From Paludibacteraceae bacterium (GTDB taxonomy: Bacteria > Bacteroidota > Bacteroidia > Bacteroidales > Paludibacteraceae), in NCBI GenBank assembly GCA_024399655.1, contig JAKSNP010000002.1, positions 142,915-206,914 on the forward strand: DNA of 64,000 bases, given 5' to 3'. Shown here one piece after another: positions 1 to 8,391 of the stretch. A model generated the notes under the pieces. That model was not told where the DNA came from. It made no database searches and saw only the letters and a list, made by a program, of their open reading frames with translations. A program made the translations under genes and the position numbers. The stretch's first letter is position 1, and each line of letters begins with the position of its first letter.

Positions 1-1165
1 TATAAAGTTCCTTAGCAAATAGCATTTCTCTGCTCCCTAATTCAGGATGTCCGTCAATATTGTCAGCTACGATGGTTTCGCCTTCTCCCTGATAGTTGGT
101 TATTACCAATTTTACGGGATCAAAGATAGCGCAAACACGTGGTGCCGTTTCTTTAAGATCTTCCCTTACGGTGTGCTCTAACAGGCCGAGATCAATCATT
201 CCTTCCACTTTCGTGTAACCGATTTTGTTGATGAATTCGCGAATAGCATGGGCCGAATAACCGCGTCGCCGCAAGCCACAAACGGTAGGCATACGAGGAT
301 CGTCCCAACCACGAACTAATCCTTCGCGAACCAATTGAAGCATTTTGCGTTTAGACATCACGGTGTAGGTGATATTCAACCGATTGAATTCGTATTGGTG
401 CGGACGGTAATCGCTATCGGCAAATTGGTCGATAAAGTAATCGTAAAGAGGACGGTGAACCACAAACTCAAGAGTGCAGATGCTATGAGTTACACCTTCA
501 AAATAGTCACTTTGTCCGTGAGCGAAATCATACATTGGATAAACATTCCATCGTGTCCCTGTTTTATGATGAGGATGTGATGTAATGATACGATACATAA
601 TTGGATCTCGGAAGTGCATATTGGGGTTAGCCATATCTATTTTGGCTCGTAACACCATTCGTCCTTCTTCAATTTCCCCATTCTGCATAGCTTGGAAGAG
701 GCGTAGGTTTTCGTCAATGGGACGATCACGAAAAGGCGAAGCTACCCCGGGTTCCGTAGGAGTACCTTTTTGTTCAGCAATCTGTTCAGCTGTCTGTTCA
801 TCAACATAAGCTTTTCCCTCCTTGATGAATCGTATAGCCAGGTCGTATAATTTCTCAAAATAGTCGCTGGCATAATATACATTACCCCATTGGAAACCGA
901 GCCATTGGATATCTTGTTGAATGCTATCAACATATTCGACATCTTCCTTAACGGGATTGGTGTCATCAAAACGCAGGTTGCAAACGCCGTTGTAGCGCTC
1001 TGCAATACCAAAGTCCATACAGATGGCTTTCACATGACCGATATGCAGATAGCCGTTGGGTTCAGGCGGGAAACGAGTCTGAATGCGACCGTTGTTCTTT
1101 CCTTCTGCCAAGTCTTTTTCGACGATTTGCTCAATAAAGTTGAGACTTTTTTCTTCGTTTTCCAT
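1..1165 (-). CDS. glnS: Glutaminyl-tRNA synthetase (partial, C-terminus off the left edge)
   Basis: This class I synthetase charges tRNA-Gln with glutamine in the cytoplasm. Only the first 388 codons are in the window; the rest, including most of the anticodon-binding part, lies beyond base 1. The catalytic signature PNGYLHIGH ends at residue 44 and the second signature, MSKRK, is at residues 270-274. The ATG at 1163-1165 shares its A with the TAA stop of lpxA (TAATG), so the two are probably translationally coupled, and glnS is the last visible gene of the lpx operon. The specific GlnRS-type sequence after HIGH (cysteine-rich CNLRFDDTNP) supports GlnRS over GluRS. Confidence 0.96.
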   Translation of the reverse strand, partial: MENEEKSLNFIEQIVEKDLAEGKNNGRIQTRFPPEPNGYLHIGHVKAICMDFGIAERYNGVCNLRFDDTNPVKEDVEYVDSIQQDIQWLGFQWGNVYYASDYFEKLYDLAIRFIKEGKAYVDEQTAEQIAEQKGTPTEPGVASPFRDRPIDENLRLFQAMQNGEIEEGRMVLRAKIDMANPNMHFRDPIMYRIITSHPHHKTGTRWNVYPMYDFAHGQSDYFEGVTHSICTLEFVVHRPLYDYFIDQFADSDYRPHQYEFNRLNITYTVMSKRKMLQLVREGLVRGWDDPRMPTVCGLRRRGYSAHAIREFINKIGYTKVEGMIDLGLLEHTVREDLKETAPRVCAIFDPVKLVITNYQGEGETIVADNIDGHPELGSREMLFAKELY

Positions 1166-1935
1166 TAGTGTGCTTTTACTATTCCACGGGGGGAGTTCTT
1201 GATAAAATTGATAATTACATTGCGTTCTTCGCATTCAGGTATCACTTCCATCACTTGAGCGACAGCTTGAGTCACATTAAGCGAAGACATAAAAATGATG
1301 CGATATATATTTTGTATAGTGGCGATTTGTTCGCGTGTAAAGCCGCGGCGATTCAAGCCGACCGAATTGATTCCGCAGAACGAAATCGGTTCACGCGCGG
1401 CCAGAATATAAGGAGGTACATCTTTATTGATTTTTGAACCTCCTTGTATCATTACATGGCTACCGATATGGCTGAATTGGTGAACCAGACTTCCACCGCC
1501 AATAATTGCCCAATCGTCCACTACCACTTCTCCTGCCAATTGAGTGGTGTTTGACATAATGATATGATCTCCCAATTTGCAGTCGTGCGCCACATGGCAA
1601 TATGCCATAATCAAACAATGACTTCCAACGATGGTTTGTCCTTTGGAGGCCGTTCCGCGATGAACGGTTGTAAATTCGCGCAATGTTGTGTTATCACCGA
1701 TGAAAGTGTAGGTTTTCTCCCCTTGGAATTTCAAATCTTGTGGGATAGCACCAATAACGGCTCCCGGGAAAATGTGACAGTTTTTGCCGATACGAGTTCC
1801 CTCACAAATGGTTACGTTGCTGTCAATTACAGTTCCTTCCCCGATTTCCACATCTCGTTCGATACATGAAAACGGACCTACTTTCACGGTAGGGTGGAGA
1901 TGAGCTTCGGGATGAATATAAGTCATTTCATTCAT
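1165..1935 (-). CDS. lpxA: UDP-N-acetylglucosamine acyltransferase LpxA
   Basis: LpxA performs the first step of lipid A synthesis, moving a 3-hydroxyacyl chain from ACP to UDP-GlcNAc in the cytoplasm. The protein is almost entirely hexapeptide repeats forming a left-handed beta-helix, followed by a helical C-terminal domain. The segment YCHVAHDCKLGDH carries the histidine expected to be the catalytic base. I place the start at the ATG at 1935 (MNEMTYIHPEAHLHP, 256 residues). An in-frame TTG at 1956 would add seven residues, but family members normally begin just before the IHP motif. It follows lpxC by about 30 bases and overlaps glnS by one base. Confidence 0.95.
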   Translation of the reverse strand: MNEMTYIHPEAHLHPTVKVGPFSCIERDVEIGEGTVIDSNVTICEGTRIGKNCHIFPGAVIGAIPQDLKFQGEKTYTFIGDNTTLREFTTVHRGTASKGQTIVGSHCLIMAYCHVAHDCKLGDHIIMSNTTQLAGEVVVDDWAIIGGGSLVHQFSHIGSHVMIQGGSKINKDVPPYILAAREPISFCGINSVGLNRRGFTREQIATIQNIYRIIFMSSLNVTQAVAQVMEVIPECEERNVIINFIKNSPRGIVKAH

Positions 1936-1964
1936 ATTGATGTGTTGTTTTGTCAATATAGATA

Positions 1965-2873
1965 TTACTCACTAATAATGCGATTCCTCAATTGGCGGCA
2001 GCATTGGGTGTTGAAAGTGTGACCGGGACGTGTTACAATCAGTCTTCCTTGTAAATGGCAACCCAGTAAAGCCATATCGCCAATCAAATCCAATAATTTG
2101 TGTCGGGCCGGTTCGTTAGGATAGTTCAAAGGAGAGAGATAACCCAATTTAGAAGCATCCACATGCGGTTGTCCCAATTTATCCGCCATAAAGTCAAGTC
2201 CTTCTTGCGACATAGGTGTTTCGTATATCACCAAGGCATTTTGCAAGTCGCCTCCTTTAATCAGTCCCAACCGTAACAGAGGTTCTATCTCTCGAAGGAA
2301 ACAGAATGTGCGTGCAGCGGATATTTCTCTGTCGTATGTAGTCAGATCATTGAGTTCGGCATGTTGCTCTTTCAGTAAACCAGTCGGAAAGCGAAGTATC
2401 ACTTCCGCTTCATAATGGTCGCAGGGTAAAAGAAGCATTTGGTTTCCATGTTCTGATTTATATTCAATAGGTTGGGTCACCACATACATTTTTTGTTCTG
2501 CATTTTGTTCCACTATGCCTGCTTGTTTGATGGCATTCACCCAATATCGAGCACTTCCGTCCACAATAGGCATTTCAGGTCCGTCGACAGAGATAAGACA
2601 GTTGTCTATATTCATGGCATAAAGTGCCGACATGGCATGTTCAACCGTACCGACTTTCCATTTTCCGTGTTCCAATACCGTGCTGCGTTCTGTTGCGCTC
2701 ACGTATTCCGCCAATGCTTCATAGGTTGGTTGGTCGGGTAAATCGCAGCGGCAGATTCTAATTCCCGTATTTTCGGGTGCTGGTGCGAAAGTGGCACGGA
2801 TATTCAAGCCCGTATGCAGACCTTTACCCTCGCAGGAAAAACTTTCTTTTAATGTATGTTGTCTCATATTCAC
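1965..2873 (-). CDS. lpxC: UDP-3-O-acyl-N-acetylglucosamine deacetylase LpxC, without FabZ domain
   Basis: LpxC is the zinc-dependent deacetylase that commits the cell to lipid A synthesis. The zinc ligands and catalytic residues are visible in VGTVEHAMSAL, in HKLLDLIGDMALLG and in the late PGHTFN. At 302 residues it matches the single-domain enzyme. In Bacteroides and relatives LpxC is usually fused to the dehydratase FabZ, giving about 460 residues. Here a TAA stop follows directly after LRNRIISE, and lpxA begins about 30 bases later, so no FabZ half exists at this place. It lies 10 bases downstream of lpxD in the same operon. Confidence 0.96.
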   Translation of the reverse strand: MNMRQHTLKESFSCEGKGLHTGLNIRATFAPAPENTGIRICRCDLPDQPTYEALAEYVSATERSTVLEHGKWKVGTVEHAMSALYAMNIDNCLISVDGPEMPIVDGSARYWVNAIKQAGIVEQNAEQKMYVVTQPIEYKSEHGNQMLLLPCDHYEAEVILRFPTGLLKEQHAELNDLTTYDREISAARTFCFLREIEPLLRLGLIKGGDLQNALVIYETPMSQEGLDFMADKLGQPHVDASKLGYLSPLNYPNEPARHKLLDLIGDMALLGCHLQGRLIVTRPGHTFNTQCCRQLRNRIISE

Positions 2874-2883
2874 AATTTACAAG

Positions 2884-3870
2884 TTAGTGTTGTCCCGATT
2901 GTTTGAATTTAACAGCAGCGCGCCGCCATATATTGGCATCGATAGCAGGCGACCCCATATAAGTTCCCGGTTTTCTCAGATTGCCCGATACGCCCGATTG
3001 TGCTCCTATTATGCAACCATCGGTCACTTCTATATGTCCGGCAACTCCTACTTGTCCTGTAAGCATACAATGACTACCCACTTTGCTGCTACCTGCGATG
3101 CCGACTTGTGCGCATAGAACGGTAGATTCACCTACTTCCACGTTGTGCGCCACTTGTACCAGATTGTCCAATTTCGTATTTTTGCGAATACGGGTTTCGC
3201 CCATCATGGCGCGGTCAACCGTTGTATTGGCACCTATTTCAACATCATCCTCAATTACGACATTGCCAATTTGTGGAACCTTGATATAAGTGCCCTGTTC
3301 ATTCGGTTCGAAACCGAAACCGTCTGCGCCGATAACAACTCCTGAGTGCAGAATACACTCTTTTCCCACTTTGCAATTGTAATATACTTTGACGCCTGGG
3401 TACAAAATAGAATTGTCGCCAATAATTACATTGTCACCGATATATGTTTGAGGATATATTTGAACTCCTTTACCGAGTTTGACATTTTTGCCGATGTATG
3501 TAAAAGCACCGATATAGGCATCTTCCGGAATATCCACGCCTTCGCTGATATAAACGGGTTGTTCTATACCTTTGCGAACAGGATTCATAGTTTTGGCCAC
3601 CAATTGCAGCAATTGCGCCATACTGGCACGGGCGTTATTGACACGGATAATCGTTGCATTTGTTTCTCCGGTAAACGGAATGCTTTCGGTCATCAATACC
3701 ACCGACGCTTTTGTTGTTGGAAGGAAGTTCAAGTATTTGTCATCGCAAAGGAAACACAAATCACCCTCTTGGGCTTTTTCCAGTCCTGCTACATTTCTTA
3801 CTTTTTTGTTTGCGTCGCCTGTCAGTTTTCCTCCAAGCAACATCGCAATTTGTTGTGCGCTGAATTCCAT
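2884..3870 (-). CDS. lpxD: UDP-3-O-(3-hydroxyacyl)glucosamine N-acyltransferase LpxD
   Basis: LpxD adds the second 3-hydroxyacyl chain after LpxC has acted. It has an N-terminal uridine-binding domain (about residues 1-100), a long left-handed beta-helix of hexapeptide repeats, and a short C-terminal helix. The segment NLVQVAHNVEVG holds the expected catalytic histidine. At 328 residues it is close to the usual 340. The ATG is two bases after the stop of the upstream HD gene, so these are co-transcribed. The gene order lpxD-lpxC-lpxA is the standard one in the phylum. Confidence 0.96.
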   Translation of the reverse strand: MEFSAQQIAMLLGGKLTGDANKKVRNVAGLEKAQEGDLCFLCDDKYLNFLPTTKASVVLMTESIPFTGETNATIIRVNNARASMAQLLQLVAKTMNPVRKGIEQPVYISEGVDIPEDAYIGAFTYIGKNVKLGKGVQIYPQTYIGDNVIIGDNSILYPGVKVYYNCKVGKECILHSGVVIGADGFGFEPNEQGTYIKVPQIGNVVIEDDVEIGANTTVDRAMMGETRIRKNTKLDNLVQVAHNVEVGESTVLCAQVGIAGSSKVGSHCMLTGQVGVAGHIEVTDGCIIGAQSGVSGNLRKPGTYMGSPAIDANIWRRAAVKFKQSGQH

Positions 3871-3872
3871 AA

Positions 3873-5126
3873 TTATATTCTGTATTGATACAGGTATAGT
3901 TTTTTTGGTTTTCTTGTTAAAGCTTTCAAATCCAGGATTTCGCTGGCGGAAGCTATATCTCTTACAGTTCCGTCGTTATACAAGATATCGATAGAGTCGT
4001 CTTTTTCCGAATAGGTATTGCTGGTCAGTATATGTTCCACAAAGAAATAATCGGCATCTTTCTCGTTTATGCCCAATTTGTCGGTATAATAACACCTCAT
4101 CATCCGTTTCTCTTCCTCGTTAAGCGGTTCGGTAAGCAATCTGCCTTTATATAGCTGACGATTGGTGAAAGCCGTACTCAGAAGTCGCAGTACCTTGTCC
4201 TCAGCGCTCATCCAGGCTTTGATGGCACACAATACATCGCTGTCATCGAGTAAAGCGTATTGGCGCACAGCTTCGCTTCCCAAGGTGAATTCGCGTTCTG
4301 TGATATGGTGATAAAGGAAATAATGCAAGGCAGGACTACAGAACAATTCCACACCTGCTGCTGCCAATTCCTTTGCTCTGCTCAGTATTTTAATAAGCAG
4401 TTGTTCGGCTGCTACGCTAGTTTTGTGAAGATATACTTGCCAATACATCAGTCGGCGCGCCACAAGAAATTTCTCTACTGAATAGATGCCTTTCAGTTCG
4501 ACTACCAGTTTGTCGTCAACCACATTCAGCATCTTCAACAGTCGCTCGCTTGCCACCCGTCCTTCTTGCACCCCGGTAAAGAACGAATCTCTGCAGAGGT
4601 AGTCCATTCGGTCAACATCCAATTGTGATGATATCAACTGATGAAGGAAGTGTCGGCTGTACTCGTCTTTAAAAATAGCGATAGCTTCGTCCAATGGACG
4701 GTGTTCCCACAATTGGCAATCCGTTTCTGATGATAAGTCGATATTGATTTGTTGCATCATCAGCAATGAAATTTCTTCGTGTGTGATTCCTTCCACCAAA
4801 GTATGTTCCAACACATGGGAGAACGGGCCATGACCTATGTCGTGAAGCAGAATGGCGATTTCAGCTGCGGTTTCCTCGTTTTCACTTATGTTTACGCCTT
4901 TTTGCCGGAGTGACGCTAATCCCTCCTGCATAAGATGCATTGCTCCGATCGAATGGAGGAAACGGGTATGCATCGCCCCGGGATAGACATAATTGCTCAA
5001 TCCCAACTGACGGATACGACCTAACCGTTGAACATACGGGTGTTCCAAAACATCGAATATCAGTTCGTTCGGGATGCTGAGGAAACCAAAAACAGGGTCA
5101 TTTATTATTTTGCGCTTGTTTGGCAT
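3873..5126 (-). CDS. HD-domain phosphohydrolase (dNTPase-like)
   Basis: This is a cytoplasmic metal-dependent HD-superfamily hydrolase related to dGTPases. The metal-binding residues can be followed: H53/H58 in MHTRFLHSIG, H95-D96 in LLHDIGHGPFSH, and a distal aspartate in SQLDVDRMDYLCRD. At 417 residues it fits the short Bacteroidota members of this family. It is the first gene of the lpxD-lpxC-lpxA-glnS operon, two bases before lpxD. This neighbour relation is conserved in Bacteroidales as far as I recall, but does not reveal the substrate. It could act on dNTPs or another phosphorylated molecule. Confidence 0.88.
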   Translation of the reverse strand: MPNKRKIINDPVFGFLSIPNELIFDVLEHPYVQRLGRIRQLGLSNYVYPGAMHTRFLHSIGAMHLMQEGLASLRQKGVNISENEETAAEIAILLHDIGHGPFSHVLEHTLVEGITHEEISLLMMQQINIDLSSETDCQLWEHRPLDEAIAIFKDEYSRHFLHQLISSQLDVDRMDYLCRDSFFTGVQEGRVASERLLKMLNVVDDKLVVELKGIYSVEKFLVARRLMYWQVYLHKTSVAAEQLLIKILSRAKELAAAGVELFCSPALHYFLYHHITEREFTLGSEAVRQYALLDDSDVLCAIKAWMSAEDKVLRLLSTAFTNRQLYKGRLLTEPLNEEEKRMMRCYYTDKLGINEKDADYFFVEHILTSNTYSEKDDSIDILYNDGTVRDIASASEILDLKALTRKPKKLYLYQYRI

Positions 5127-5166
5127 GATTTTTCAGTCAAAAACTTTTTCGCTTATATTGAGCCTG

Positions 5167-5198
5167 CAAAATTACAACTTTTTTTTGATATATGCAAA
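5167..5198 (-). promoter_or_regulatory. Promoter of the HD gene-lpx-glnS operon
   Basis: Read on the minus strand: TTTG (5195-5198), a 20-base spacer with a run of eight A, then TAATTTTG (5167-5174). This is the Bacteroidota -33/-7 pattern and lies 41 bases before the HD gene. Confidence 0.8.
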
Positions 5199-5300
5199 TA
5201 TATTTGCAAGATATGTGATTTATTAATAAAAAAGTGCAGATTTTTTTCTGCACCATTTATTTGAGGTATATATAAGTAAGCATTAGAAAAAGCTGACAGT

Positions 5301-5434
5301 TAAATTGGATAAAGCGAGCATCAAATATCGAAACCGAGCAGACCGATAGCCTGACAAACAGGGGTTATTAATGTATCGGTGACGTTAGGTTTATGTTACG
5401 TTTATGTTACGTTTAGCTCTCGATAAAGACAGGG
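5301..5434 (-). repeat. Dispersed intergenic repeat, copy A (134 bases)
   Basis: On the minus strand this matches the element at 24417-24550 over its whole length. In the first 64 bases the two differ at only two positions. It lies between dprA and the HD gene. It contains three tandem 11-base units (5383-5415), reading TAAACGTAACA, TAAACGTAACA, TAAACCTAACG on the minus strand. It has no coding potential, no terminal inverted repeats and no obvious target duplication. Confidence 0.85.
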
Positions 5435-5690
5435 GAAAAAACTGTAATGGGAGGAAGGGCGGAAGATGAAGAAACGATGGGATGCAGGGATTTGAAATTT
5501 AGGACTGCAGGTATATAGTTTCCTTATTATTTCTTTCGGTCTTATTTTTATAAAAAACGGGTATAAAGGAACAGGTGGAACTGATAAAAAACAAGTGGAA
5601 CTGATAAAGGTGAAACAGATGTTAACTCATTTATGAGAAATGGTTATCTAATCAGCGAAGGATGAGTGAAGGATGAGCGACCGATCAGGT
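5435..5690. other. Intergenic stretch downstream of dprA
   Basis: With repeat A this forms a gene-free region of 564 bases (5127-5690). It holds two near-identical 20-base direct repeats around 5566-5605 (core GTGGAACTGATAAA) and an array of 11-base units at 5655-5687. I see no ORF with coding character. Confidence 0.6.
5655..5687. repeat. 11-base tandem array next to dprA
   Basis: Three units, GCGAAGGATGA, GTGAAGGATGA, GCGACCGATCA, end three bases from the dprA stop codon. The GAAGGATG core recurs in the array at 41196-41239 and, inverted, near 20180-20200. Confidence 0.75.
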
Positions 5691-6755
5691 TTAGCGTAGA
5701 CGTCTTACTACTCCTCCCGGAAGACTGCGGACATAGCCTTTCAGTTCCAACCCCATGAGCAATGAAACGGCATCGTTATATGCTATGTCAGTTTCCATCA
5801 CGATACTGTTGATTTGAATACCGTCTTCGTCAATCAGGTTCAGCAATCGTTGTTCATCAGTACTCAAATCGTCGTTATGCAAATCAAGTTCCTGTTGTGA
5901 ACCCTCTTTTTTCTCTGCCGTTTCCCAACCCATTTCCGCAATTATATCATCAGCTGTGGTTGTCAAACGGGCCTTATTGTATTTGATAAGCGAATTGCAT
6001 CCTTGTGAATAGTCGTCGCTCGGTCTTCCTGGAATGGCAAAAACGGTTCGGTTGTAATCCAAGGCCATTTGTGCCGTAATAAGTGACCCTCCTTTTTCTT
6101 TGGATTCCACCACTAAGGTTGCTTCTGAGATACCGGCAATGATTCGATCACGAGCCACAAAATTGATTCGGTCGGGATTTGTATCGGATGGATATTCGGT
6201 CAATATGCCGCCGTTTTCCAAAGAGCGTACAGCTACATTTCTATGAAGTGCGGGATAAATACGATCCAGACCGTGTCCGGGAATAATAATCGTGGAAATA
6301 CCTGCTTCCAGAGCGGCTTGATGAGCGGCTACATCAATGCCGAAAGCCAAACCGCTCACTATAGTGAGATTCGGGACTTTCCCGGCCAAATCAATTACGA
6401 TATCGTGTGTCAGTTGTTTTCCTCTGTCCGTAGCGGAACGTGTTCCCACGACTGATAGAAAATGCCCTTCGTTCACTCGCAAATTCCCTTTACCATAAAG
6501 CAAAAGAGGAGCATCCGGACATTGTTGTAACAGAAAAGGATAGTTGTCCTCTTCCCAACCATATACGCTCAATTGATGGTGATGAACGAATTCCACCTCT
6601 TTTTCAGCTCGTTTCAATACTTCTTTCGGTGCGTCAGTATGTAGAAATGCTTCACGCATACTGTCATATTGATCCAAAAGACGATGTGCTTTCCGCACAT
6701 TGTTTTTGAGTTGAATGGTCAACGCAGAGGCATATAGAAGTTCGTCATCTGTCAT
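5691..6755 (-). CDS. dprA: DNA-processing protein DprA
   Basis: DprA binds incoming single-stranded DNA and loads RecA during natural transformation; many bacteria not known to be competent also carry it. The Rossmann-fold domain is clear: FLSVVGTRSATDRG, VSGLAFGIDVAAHQAAL, GGSLITAQMALDYNR and FAIPGRPSDDYSQGCN. An N-terminal helical region precedes it, and the C-terminal 60 residues form a winged-helix domain (DEDGIQINSIVMETDIAYNDAVSLLMGLELKGYVR). The length of 354 is normal. It lies 64 bases downstream of upp on the same strand, with no promoter of its own that I can see. Confidence 0.95.
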   Translation of the reverse strand: MTDDELLYASALTIQLKNNVRKAHRLLDQYDSMREAFLHTDAPKEVLKRAEKEVEFVHHHQLSVYGWEEDNYPFLLQQCPDAPLLLYGKGNLRVNEGHFLSVVGTRSATDRGKQLTHDIVIDLAGKVPNLTIVSGLAFGIDVAAHQAALEAGISTIIIPGHGLDRIYPALHRNVAVRSLENGGILTEYPSDTNPDRINFVARDRIIAGISEATLVVESKEKGGSLITAQMALDYNRTVFAIPGRPSDDYSQGCNSLIKYNKARLTTTADDIIAEMGWETAEKKEGSQQELDLHNDDLSTDEQRLLNLIDEDGIQINSIVMETDIAYNDAVSLLMGLELKGYVRSLPGGVVRRLR

Positions 6756-6819
6756 TTTTCGCCTTTTATGAATGAGGTGAACTATTCAGTTTGGAGAATA
6801 AGGTAGATTTGTGTTGCAC

Positions 6820-7482
6820 TTAAAGTTTTTCGCCAAAACACAAGTCACCTGCGTCCCCTAATCCAGGAACGATATATTTATGTTCGTTCAGTTTCGGATC
6901 GATGGCGGCACACCAAAGTGTAATATTTTCGGGGAGATTCTGTTCCAGATAGCGAATGGCCTGTTCCGTACCGATGGTACAACAGAGGTGAGTAGTTTTG
7001 GGATTTCCGTGACTCAATAGCGCTTTATATCCTATTTCCATAGACATCCCCGTCGCTAACATGGGATCAACCAAAATCAATGTTTTTCCATCCAGTTTAG
7101 GTGCAGCTAAATATTCGGCCACGATTTCCAGTTCTTCGCTCCCGTCTTCTCGTTTGTTCATTTTGCGATAGGCACTCAAAAAAGCGTTTTCGGCGCGATC
7201 GAACATATTCAGAAATCCTTGATGTAAAGGCATTCCGGCGCGAAGGATGGTTGCTAATACCAATTGGTCTTGGATGGTTCTTACGGTAGCATCACTCAAT
7301 GGTGTTTGTATCGTTTCAGGAGCGTAATTCAAAGTTCGGCTAACCTCCAGAGCCATAATTTCACCTATTCGTTCTATGTTTTTTCGGAAACGCATAGGAT
7401 CATTTTGGATTTTGATACTGCGGATTTCTTTTAGGTATTGATTCAATACCGAATCATGCTCGCTTAAATTGATAACTTTCAT
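6820..7482 (-). CDS. upp: Uracil phosphoribosyltransferase
   Basis: Upp converts uracil and PRPP to UMP in pyrimidine salvage. The PRPP-binding loop reads LILVDPMLATGMSM and the uracil-binding C-terminus reads YIVPGLGDAGDLCFG, both diagnostic. The 220-residue length is normal. The ATG lies two bases after the stop of the LytTR gene, which suggests co-transcription. Confidence 0.96.
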   Translation of the reverse strand: MKVINLSEHDSVLNQYLKEIRSIKIQNDPMRFRKNIERIGEIMALEVSRTLNYAPETIQTPLSDATVRTIQDQLVLATILRAGMPLHQGFLNMFDRAENAFLSAYRKMNKREDGSEELEIVAEYLAAPKLDGKTLILVDPMLATGMSMEIGYKALLSHGNPKTTHLCCTIGTEQAIRYLEQNLPENITLWCAAIDPKLNEHKYIVPGLGDAGDLCFGEKL

Positions 7483-7484
7483 AT

Positions 7485-8108
7485 CTAATTGCTTGTGTTG
7501 GCTGTGAAGTGGTCCATTACGCTTGCGCCGTAACTTTTTGAAACCGGGATACTTGGAATACGATCGTCTCCGAAATCAAGAAATACTTCGTTTTCTTGTC
7601 GACGAAGTAATTGCACTCTACTCAAATTGACGATATATGAGCGATGACATCTTACCAACCCTAAATTTCGGAACCGCCATTCTAAATTTTTCAACGAGTT
7701 TCTGATCATTATCTTGTCCATCTTCCCCCCACTGAGATAGTGAATTACCACATAATTGTCGGCTGCTTCCAGATAATAGACTGTTTCTGGACGCGCCGAA
7801 AGACGCAATTCCCCTTTTTCATCATAAAAATTGTATTTTTCCGGCTCATCCGTCGGATGTTCGTTTTGTTGGGTAATCGCTTCTATTTTGGTGTTTAATA
7901 TGGTTACAATTCGCAAACAGACTGCAAACATAGCAGCCAACAGACAAACCAACAACCACATCAATGGAATCCGATATTTTACCACCAAATCGTGTATCTC
8001 ATAGGGAGTGAACACCAGAAGGAGGACGTCTATTAAGACGAAAAACGCAAGAACAGCAAGCGTAAGATAACGTTTGTCCGAAAAATAATATCTTAGTCTC
8101 TTGCGCAT
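7485..8108 (-). CDS. Membrane-anchored LytTR-type DNA-binding regulator
   Basis: A 207-residue protein. The N-terminal third has two hydrophobic segments (about residues 14-34 and 47-70) joined by a short charged loop. The C-terminal half (about 100-205) is a LytTR DNA-binding domain: YYLEAADNYVVIHYL, IRNSLKNLEWR, LVRCHRSYIVNLSRV. There is no receiver domain, so it is not a classical response regulator; the membrane part probably senses a signal or partner directly. No histidine kinase lies beside it. It sits just downstream of tRNA-Ser and its terminator, and two bases upstream of upp. I saw no clear promoter of its own. Confidence 0.85.
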   Translation of the reverse strand: MRKRLRYYFSDKRYLTLAVLAFFVLIDVLLLVFTPYEIHDLVVKYRIPLMWLLVCLLAAMFAVCLRIVTILNTKIEAITQQNEHPTDEPEKYNFYDEKGELRLSARPETVYYLEAADNYVVIHYLSGGKMDKIMIRNSLKNLEWRFRNLGLVRCHRSYIVNLSRVQLLRRQENEVFLDFGDDRIPSIPVSKSYGASVMDHFTANTSN

Positions 8109-8126
8109 TTGATTTCAGTTTTGGAT

Positions 8127-8154
8127 AAAAAAAGAAACCGTCCGGTCTCTTTTT
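8127..8154 (-). terminator. Terminator after tRNA-Ser
   Basis: On the minus strand AAAGAGACC and GGTTTCTTT pair around a short loop and a T run follows. It lies about 50 bases downstream of tRNA-Ser and just before the LytTR gene. Confidence 0.6.
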
Positions 8155-8206
8155 CTATCAAGGCCGGCCAAAAATAGCCGACATTTTGTGTTTTCTGGTT
8201 ATAAGC

Positions 8207-8290
8207 GGAAAGAGAGGGATTCGAACCCCCGGACCCTCGCAGGTCAACAGTTTTCAAGACTGCCGTAATCGACCACTCTACCATCTTTCC
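8207..8290 (-). tRNA. tRNA-Ser (anticodon TGA)
   Basis: The minus strand folds as a class II tRNA. The acceptor arm GGAAAGA pairs with TCTTTCC and is followed by discriminator G. The anticodon stem CAGTC/GACTG-type encloses TGA, a long variable arm is present, and the T-loop is GGTTCGAATCC. CCA is not encoded. Confidence 0.95.
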
Positions 8291-8302
8291 TAAATTCGGC
8301 TG

Positions 8303-8334
8303 CAAAAGTACATAAAATATTTGAATTGTGCAAA
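8303..8334 (-). promoter_or_regulatory. Promoter of tRNA-Ser
   Basis: On the minus strand TTTG (8331-8334), 20 bases, then TACTTTTG (8303-8310), 13 bases before the tRNA. The spacer lacks the A-run found in the other three tRNA promoters of the window. Confidence 0.75.
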
Positions 8335-8391
8335 TTTTTAGCCAAATTTCCTGATAAAAACTCTTATTTTCCGTATTTTACGTTGGTTTCT

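Noticed and set aside
1936-1956. TTG start for lpxA seven codons upstream
   Set aside because: Family members start just before the IHP motif and an ATG is available at 1935.
5301-5434. Repeat A as an insertion sequence or MITE
   Set aside because: No transposase fragment, no terminal inverted repeats and no target-site duplication could be seen.
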